DNA from: Chlamydiae bacterium RIFCSPHIGHO2_12_FULL_49_9
GTDB lineage: Bacteria; Chlamydiota; Chlamydiia; Chlamydiales; SM23-39
Direction of reading: 5' to 3'
DNA length: 5,469 nucleotides
NCBI GenBank assembly: GCA_001794935.1
Contig: MGLY01000052.1
Span: 1 to 5,469, forward strand
How positions within the stretch are numbered: position 1 is the stretch's first letter; the number at the start of each line of letters is the position of its first letter. Positions 1 through 3,313 of the stretch are shown one piece after another. A program made the position numbers and the translations under genes. The notes under the pieces were generated by a model. That model saw only the letters and a program-made list of their open reading frames with translations. It did no database searches and was not told the DNA's origin.

Positions 1-1300
1 TGCCGCAAAAGGGCTGGATCATGCCGGTGAGCGACAAGCCGCTGGCCATCGCTCCCATTGCAAATTCCCGAACGCCATACTTGATGTTGCGCCCTTCAAA
101 ATGGCCAGCTGACACGAGGGGATAATCCTTCATCATCGTCATATCAGAGCCAGAGAGGTCCGCCGAACCGCCGTAGAGCTGCGGCAAGAGTTTGCCAAGA
201 GTCTCTAGGCAAACTTGCGATGATGACCTGCTCGCCATCGGGGATTTGATCGGGAGCTGATTTAAAATCTCTTCGAGATTTTCCGGGAGATAGTGGACTC
301 TCATTTTCTCGTAGTCGGAGGCGAGCTCCGGATACTGAGCGGCCCATCTTCGGAACATCTCGTTCCACTCGGCCTCTGCCTTCCGATCTTTTTCCAGCTT
401 CATTTCAAAAAAGGCGCAGGTCGAGTGGGGGACAAAAAACTCTTCATTGGGCAGTCCCAAAGCAGCCTTCGTCGCTGCAACCTCTTCAGGTCCCAAGGGA
501 GAGCCGTGCACTTTGTGAGTGCCCGCTTTATGAGGAGAGCCCTTGCCGATTACCGTGCGAAGAACGATCAAGACAGGCCGTTCCTGTTTTTTCCTCAGCT
601 CGCTAAAGACGATCTCCATCCGATCCAAATCATAACCGTCGATATCGAAGACATCCCAGCCATACGACTTGTAGCGCATCTTCGTATCTTCGGAGCATGA
701 CTGGGAAAGAGGCCCATCCAGACTGATGTTATTAGCATCGTAGACCAAGATGAGATTGTCTAAATTCAAATGGCCGGCTAAGGAAGATGCCTCTGAAGAG
801 ATCCCCTCCATGATGCACCCATCGCCTGCGATGGTCACTATTTTGCTGTTGAAAAGGGGAAATCCATCCCGATTGAATTTAGCGCCCAAGAATTTATTGC
901 CAAGCGCCATCCCGACTGCGTTCGCAACGCCTTGTCCCAAAGGACCCGTCGTCGCCTCGACGCCGTCCGTCAATCCATACTCGGGATGGCCCGGAGTTTT
1001 GGAATGGAGCTGCCGAAACCTCTTGATCTCATCCATCGAGAGATCAAAGCCTGCCAGATGAAGACACGAATAGAGCCACATCGAGCCGTGCCCCGCCGAC
1101 AAAACAATCCTGTCGCGGTTTGCCCATTTGGAGTTTTTTGGGTTATGTCTCAAAAATACGCCATAGAGAAAAGCTCCCAGCTCCGCACACCCCATCGGCA
1201 TCCCCGGGTGGCCCGAGTTTGCCTTCTGCACAGCCTCTATCGAGAGCTGGCGGATGGTTCCGGCAATCTTGCCTAGCTGCTTTCTGAGATCTTCTTCCAT
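1..1300 (-). CDS. tkt: Transketolase, N-terminal 433 residues (3' end beyond window)
   Basis: Thiamine diphosphate enzyme of the non-oxidative pentose phosphate pathway. It moves two-carbon ketol units between sugar phosphates in the cytoplasm. I read 433 codons without a stop. Visible family landmarks: NSGHPGMPMG (28-37, His31), SAGHGS (68-73, His71), His105, GPLGQG (119-124), the ThDP/metal motif GDGCIMEG (159-166) with its distal Asn190, His265 in the KVHGSPLG stretch, GGSADLSGSD (377-386) and the catalytic glutamate Glu412 in KYGVREFAMG (407-416). These correspond to yeast residues near H30, H69, H103, D157, N187, H263 and E418. The ThDP-binding PP domain is complete. The Pyr domain is cut by the window edge and roughly 230 residues are missing, judging by the usual length of about 660. 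The ATG is supported by CAAGGAG ten bases upstream and by alignment of His31 with the family. It is divergent from the accessory block and, beyond that, from alaS. Nothing is odd in the active site. Confidence 0.97.
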   Translation of the reverse strand, partial: MEEDLRKQLGKIAGTIRQLSIEAVQKANSGHPGMPMGCAELGAFLYGVFLRHNPKNSKWANRDRIVLSAGHGSMWLYSCLHLAGFDLSMDEIKRFRQLHSKTPGHPEYGLTDGVEATTGPLGQGVANAVGMALGNKFLGAKFNRDGFPLFNSKIVTIAGDGCIMEGISSEASSLAGHLNLDNLILVYDANNISLDGPLSQSCSEDTKMRYKSYGWDVFDIDGYDLDRMEIVFSELRKKQERPVLIVLRTVIGKGSPHKAGTHKVHGSPLGPEEVAATKAALGLPNEEFFVPHSTCAFFEMKLEKDRKAEAEWNEMFRRWAAQYPELASDYEKMRVHYLPENLEEILNQLPIKSPMASRSSSQVCLETLGKLLPQLYGGSADLSGSDMTMMKDYPLVSAGHFEGRNIKYGVREFAMGAMASGLSLTGMIQPFCG

Positions 1301-1310
1301 GACAATATAG

Positions 1311-1317
1311 CTCCTTG
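1311..1317 (-). promoter_or_regulatory. Ribosome binding site of transketolase
   Basis: On the minus strand CAAGGAG lies 10 bases before the ATG at 1300. It is the strongest Shine-Dalgarno match in the window and fixes the transketolase start. No convincing -35/-10 pair for this gene could be picked out upstream of it. Confidence 0.7.
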
Positions 1318-1326
1318 ATTTGCAAA

Positions 1327-1342
1327 GGATCTATTTTGATCC
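1327..1342. repeat. GGATC-N6-GATCC inverted repeat in the transketolase leader
   Basis: Perfect 5-bp arms GGATC and GATCC are separated by six bases, about 10 bp upstream of the transketolase ribosome binding site. It could be a small leader hairpin or an operator half-site pair. The arms are short, no T-run follows on the minus strand, and chance occurrence is possible. Confidence 0.3.
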
Positions 1343-1361
1343 AGAGGCCCTTATCCCCGCA

Positions 1362-1374
1362 AGGAAATTGACTT
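1362..1374 (+). repeat. 13-bp direct repeat, left copy (AGGAAATTGACTT)
   Basis: Perfectly identical to 3253-3265 in the same orientation. The two copies bracket the whole accessory block between tkt and alaS. Each contains a TTGACT hexamer that can act as a -35 box for the next plus-strand gene. Interpretations: target-site duplication or recombination scar from insertion of the block, a duplicated promoter element, or coincidence of two -35 regions. No terminal inverted repeats are visible just inside the copies. Confidence 0.55.
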
Positions 1375-1397
1375 TTGATCGAATGTCATAGTAAAAT
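1368..1397 (+). promoter_or_regulatory. Candidate sigma70-type promoter of the toxin-antitoxin operon
   Basis: TTGACT at 1368-1373 matches the -35 consensus at 5 of 6, and TAAAAT at 1392-1397 matches the -10 consensus at 5 of 6. The spacer is 18 bp. A start near 1404 would leave a leader of about 65 nt before the toxin ATG. The -35 box lies within the left 13-bp repeat, so it may come from the sequence that flanked the insertion. Confidence 0.45.
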
Positions 1398-1444
1398 TTT
1401 TTCTCATCAATCAGCCAGAGATCGATGAAAACCCTAGCAAAACA

Positions 1445-1460
1445 GTTCAATATATTGTAC
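1445..1460. promoter_or_regulatory. Candidate operator palindrome upstream of toxin
   Basis: GTTCAATATATTGTAC is a 16-bp palindrome with one mismatched pair and a perfect 10-bp core CAATATATTG (1448-1457). It ends 8 bp before the toxin ATG, inside the leader of the predicted transcript. Toxin-antitoxin operons of this kind are usually repressed by the HTH antitoxin binding such palindromes, so this is the natural candidate site. A binding role is inferred only from symmetry and position. Confidence 0.45.
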
Positions 1461-1468
1461 CATCTCCA

Positions 1469-1780
1469 ATGAGAGCTCGAGCTTACAAAATATGCCGCAT
1501 CCCTGAGTTTATCACTTGGTACGAAAGGCAAACAGAAAAGGCCAAGGTGCAAATCGATGGCCGCCTATCTAAGATCCAGGACGAGGGCTATTTCGGGGAT
1601 CAGAAATGTGTAAGCGAAAACCCCGATGGGGTTTGGGAATTGAGATGGAAAAGTGGGCGCCGCCTATACTTTGCATACATTCCTGAGAGCAAGATCTTAC
1701 TTTTGCTGGGAGGCAACAAAAATGCGCAAGATCAAGATATCCGCAAGGCGAAGCGCCTCTTCAAGAAATATACAGCGTAG
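1469..1780 (+). CDS. RelE/HigB-superfamily toxin (phage-derived Gp49-like, COG3657 type)
   Basis: A 103-residue protein resembling the 'addiction module killer protein' family, type II toxins of the RelE/HigB fold that typically inhibit translation by mRNA cleavage at the ribosome. The diagnostic core is the central strand region VWELRWKSGRRLYFAY (55-70), followed by the C-terminal signature LLLLGGNKNAQDQDIRKAK (77-95) and a basic helix RLFKKY (96-101). The N-terminal half (about 13-40) reads as two amphipathic helices. Length is normal for the family. ATG 1469 is the only standard start before an upstream in-frame stop at 1436, and no clear Shine-Dalgarno precedes it. It is first in the operon, with the HTH antitoxin 25 bp downstream, the toxin-first order typical of this family. 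The nuclease activity is known for relatives and inferred here. The usual GPGYR-like motif is replaced by KSGRR. Confidence 0.85.
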   Translation: MRARAYKICRIPEFITWYERQTEKAKVQIDGRLSKIQDEGYFGDQKCVSENPDGVWELRWKSGRRLYFAYIPESKILLLLGGNKNAQDQDIRKAKRLFKKYTA

Positions 1781-1805
1781 AAGGCCTCGTACAATCAAAC
1801 ACGGC

Positions 1806-2057
1806 ATGGGAGTAGAGGCATATGACCCAACTCACGCCCTGCTTGACGAAGATCGGATCGGCCGCGCGATTTGGGAATGCCTAAAAGAGGGCGATTCAGA
1901 AGGAGTTATAGAGATCATTCAAATCCATTTGGAAGCTGTCAATAAAACGCAGCTAGCTAAAGAAGCAGACCTTCCTAAAACAACTCTCTATCACAGCTTT
2001 AGAAGTAAAAATCCCACCATCAAAACTCTAGCAAAACTCGTTCACGCCTGTTTATGA
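1806..2057 (+). CDS. Xre/HigA-like antitoxin (COG3636-type addiction module antidote)
   Basis: An 83-residue partner of the preceding toxin. It has the hallmark layout of the family: an N-terminal stretch with YDP (6-8) and LLDEDRIGRAI (12-22), an acidic LKEGD (26-30), and a lambda-repressor-like HTH of which KTQLAKEADLPKTTLYHSF (47-65) is the helix-turn-helix. KNPTIKTLAKLVHACL (68-83) follows. It should bind and neutralise the toxin and repress the operon, probably at the palindrome 1445-1460. The protein stops about ten residues earlier than typical members. Start choice: ATG 1806 gives the family N-terminus but has no Shine-Dalgarno. An in-frame ATG at 1722, inside the toxin gene and preceded by GGGAGG at 8 bp, would add 28 very basic residues and is less likely. 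The stop overlaps the next gene in an ATGA. Confidence 0.83.
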   Translation: MGVEAYDPTHALLDEDRIGRAIWECLKEGDSEGVIEIIQIHLEAVNKTQLAKEADLPKTTLYHSFRSKNPTIKTLAKLVHACL

Positions 2058-2368
2058 AAAGAAGATGCAAAGCAATGGAACTGAAGGGCAGAGTGTGGAG
2101 AGACCCTGATAGTTCATGGTGGCTTGTAGAAATTTCTTTTTTGGACGTCATGACTCAAGGGAAAACCAGAAAAGAAGCGCTAGAAATGATTCAAGACGCC
2201 GTGAAAGAACTATTAAAAGACTCCTATGAAGACTTACTGGATAAGCACTTCCGGCTCACCGTCAATCTTTACGAACACGGCGTGATTGGAATGGGCGCGC
2301 CCGACGACAAGTTCCTCTTCGCTCTCGGTCTAGAAAGACAAAGACAGCGAAACATCTCTACGATCTGA
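2054..2368 (+). CDS. HicB-like antitoxin, apparently truncated before its HTH domain
   Basis: A 104-residue protein that begins in an ATGA overlap with the antitoxin stop, so it is probably translationally coupled to it. ELKGRVWRDPDSSWW (9-23), LDVMTQGKTRKEALEMI (30-46) and the helix DAVKELLKD (48-56) are the RNase-H-like HicB antitoxin fold. In longer HicB relatives the segment after this domain reads roughly 'LIALILKRQRQ..GLSL..VA' and continues into an Xre-type HTH. Here FLFALGLERQRQRNISTI reaches exactly that point and then stops, so some 40 residues of DNA-binding domain seem to be lost. No HicA toxin is adjacent. An internal ATG at 2075 gives 97 residues, starts where most relatives start (MELKGRVW) and has an AGAAG-like sequence about 10 bp upstream, so it is a real alternative. 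The last 11 bp overlap the end of the opposing gene. It could be a remnant or a captured accessory antitoxin. Confidence 0.78.
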   Translation: MKRRCKAMELKGRVWRDPDSSWWLVEISFLDVMTQGKTRKEALEMIQDAVKELLKDSYEDLLDKHFRLTVNLYEHGVIGMGAPDDKFLFALGLERQRQRNISTI

Positions 2369-2603
2369 GCTTGCTTGTAAAAAAAACCTGTTGGCTTTTT
2401 TCCTCTTCAAATCTCAAGATGTCGCCGGGTTGGCATTGCAGAGCTTTGCAAATCGCCTCCAGCGTGCTAAATCGGAGCGCTTTTGCCTTCCCCGTTTTGA
2501 GAATAGAGAGGTTTTGCTCAGTAATTCCAATTTCCTCCGCAAGCTCTTTCGAGCGCTTCTTCCTTTTGAGCAAAAAAAGATCCAGATGAATTTCAATAGG
2601 CAT
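2358..2603 (-). CDS. Small Xre-family (YozG-type, HTH_26) transcriptional regulator
   Basis: An 81-residue cytoplasmic DNA-binding protein. IEIHLDLFLLKRKKRSKELA (3-22) followed by EEIGITEQNLSILKTGK (23-39) is the HTH. RFSTLEAICKALQCQPGDIL (44-63) is the closing helix and the 'CqPGDil' signature of this small Cro/CI subfamily. A divergent tail (66-81) runs into the converging gene. It is second in a two-gene operon. The stop TAA of the membrane protein gene and this ATG share one base (TAATG), a coupling arrangement. YozG-like regulators are regularly paired with DUF2975 membrane proteins, as in yoaS-yozG of Bacillus subtilis, so the partner supports the call. Its likely target is its own promoter, where a near-palindrome lies between -35 and -10. 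Regulation is inferred from this arrangement. Confidence 0.88.
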   Translation of the reverse strand: MPIEIHLDLFLLKRKKRSKELAEEIGITEQNLSILKTGKAKALRFSTLEAICKALQCQPGDILRFEEEKSQQVFFTSKLRS

Positions 2604-3151
2604 TAGATTGTCCCCGTTTGTTCTTCTTGGATTTTCACAGCTTCCTCAAACACCCAAGATACAAGGAGAATGCTGAGCCCAATGGCCAGAATTTTCACCT
2701 GATCGCTCCCTAAAGCGATTGAGATCATCCTCTCTCCGACAGGGTTGCGATAGGTCAGCGCAAGACTCAAGCACATCGTGTAGAGAGGGTGGGCAATTTG
2801 TCCCCAAACTAGGGCCCAGCCTGCGCGTTTTAAAGTTTGCACATTGCTTTTCTCAAAAAATTCCAGCCTTTCAAAAGCGGCGAAAAGTTGGGAAAGACAA
2901 CCGAGAGAAATCATGTAAAAAGCCGTAGGCACCATGTTGATTAAAAAGCACAAGAGTTTTTGGGTCTCATTAAGGCCAGCCCATCCTAGGGAAACACCTC
3001 CGAAAGTAGGCAGCATATCAGAATGGAAAAAAGGCTCTAAAAAAGGGTATCCATTTGTGATCCAATATCCAGCTTCAATTAAAGGGAGCGCGCAGCAAGC
3101 GCTGAGTGAGGCCCACTTAAGAAGGCGGCTAATACGAACGATTTTTTTCAT
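2603..3151 (-). CDS. DUF2975 family integral membrane protein
   Basis: A 182-residue inner-membrane protein with four hydrophobic segments at roughly 13-31, 66-92, 111-132 and 152-171. The family signs are FFEKSNVQTLKRAGW (98-112), which matches the conserved 'F..eNv..Lrr.g' loop, and the C-terminal EEAVKIQEEQTGTI (169-182), which matches the usual 'G..LqeEnelTI' ending. A short basic N-terminus (MKKIVRISRLLK) is probably cytoplasmic. The molecular function of DUF2975 is not established. It typically sits beside a YozG-like Xre regulator, as here. ATG 3151 was chosen over the in-frame TTG at 3163 because GGAG lies six bases before the ATG and the TTG overlaps that site. The gene is transcribed from a strong predicted promoter only about 30 bp upstream. 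Confidence 0.83.
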   Translation of the reverse strand: MKKIVRISRLLKWASLSACCALPLIEAGYWITNGYPFLEPFFHSDMLPTFGGVSLGWAGLNETQKLLCFLINMVPTAFYMISLGCLSQLFAAFERLEFFEKSNVQTLKRAGWALVWGQIAHPLYTMCLSLALTYRNPVGERMISIALGSDQVKILAIGLSILLVSWVFEEAVKIQEEQTGTI

Positions 3152-3181
3152 CGAAATCTCCAAGTTGTTAGCAAAAACAAC

Positions 3182-3210
3182 ATTATCGAAAAACGATCAT
3201 TTTTGGTCAA
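3182..3210 (-). promoter_or_regulatory. Promoter of the DUF2975-regulator operon with operator in its spacer
   Basis: On the minus strand TTGACC (3210-3205) and GATAAT (3187-3182) match the -35 and -10 consensus at 5 of 6 each, with an ideal 17-bp spacer. The spacer is almost entirely a 16-bp near-palindrome, AAAAACGATCATTTTT on the plus strand (3189-3204), with only one non-pairing position. A repressor there would block RNA polymerase directly. The predicted start near 3175 gives a leader of about 24 nt holding GGAG (3161-3158). This is the best promoter match in the window. Confidence 0.7.
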
Positions 3211-3224
3211 GTATCGATCATTTT
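3194..3224. repeat. Two direct copies of CGATCATTTT, 21 bp apart
   Basis: Identical 10-mers lie at 3194-3203 and 3215-3224, offset by 21 bp (two helical turns), so both present the same DNA face. The first is half of the spacer palindrome. The second lies just upstream of the -35 box on the minus strand. Phased repeats of this sort are typical of cooperative repressor binding. The likely ligand is the Xre protein encoded in the same operon. This is inferred from geometry only. Confidence 0.55.
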
Positions 3225-3252
3225 CAAACCAAAGAAGGAGGGCGATGGTGAG

Positions 3253-3265
3253 AGGAAATTGACTT
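3253..3265 (+). repeat. 13-bp direct repeat, right copy (AGGAAATTGACTT)
   Basis: Exact partner of 1362-1374. It is followed by ATCCC, so CTTATCCC occurs here at 3263-3270, and CTTATCCC also occurs near the left copy at 1350-1357. The resemblance of the two block edges therefore extends slightly beyond 13 bp, in rearranged order. Its TTGACT is the candidate -35 box of alaS. Confidence 0.55.
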
Positions 3266-3288
3266 ATCCCATGCCGTTGAAGTAGACT
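3259..3288 (+). promoter_or_regulatory. Candidate alaS promoter
   Basis: TTGACT (3259-3264) matches 5 of 6 of the -35 consensus. TAGACT (3283-3288) matches 4 of 6 of the -10 consensus. The spacer is 18 bp. The predicted start near 3295 would leave a leader of about 19 nt. The alaS ATG is preceded by a modest AAAGG at 3303-3307, six bases away. The spacing equals that of the toxin-operon candidate, which shares the same repeat-derived -35. Confidence 0.4.
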
Positions 3289-3296
3289 GGGAGTCT
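3284..3296 (+). repeat. AGACT-GGG-AGTCT inverted repeat before alaS
   Basis: Perfect 5-bp arms around a 3-base centre overlap the proposed -10 box and transcription start of alaS. It may be an operator or a weak hairpin at the 5' end of the message. It is short enough to be chance. Confidence 0.3.
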
Positions 3297-3313
3297 CTAT
3301 TCAAAGGTTTTTT

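Noticed and set aside
293..1276. Open frames on the plus strand across the transketolase region (for example 293-700, 750-1061, 932-1276)
   Set aside because: They are antisense to a continuous transketolase frame with all catalytic motifs, and their products show no recognisable domain.
1331..1552. Minus-strand 73-codon frame overlapping the toxin start
   Set aside because: It covers the promoter and operator region and the antisense of the toxin N-terminus. It shows no family features and no better start signal.
3161..3163. TTG start four codons upstream for the DUF2975 protein
   Set aside because: The TTG overlaps the GGAG Shine-Dalgarno that is ideally spaced for the ATG at 3151.
2371..3251. 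Plus-strand frames opposite the regulator and DUF2975 genes
   Set aside because: Products look like random antisense translations. The minus-strand genes have family motifs, coupling and a strong promoter.
1362..3265. A classical insertion sequence or transposon between the direct repeats
   Set aside because: No transposase or integrase is encoded, and the interior ends are not inverted repeats of each other. Only the direct repeats support mobility.
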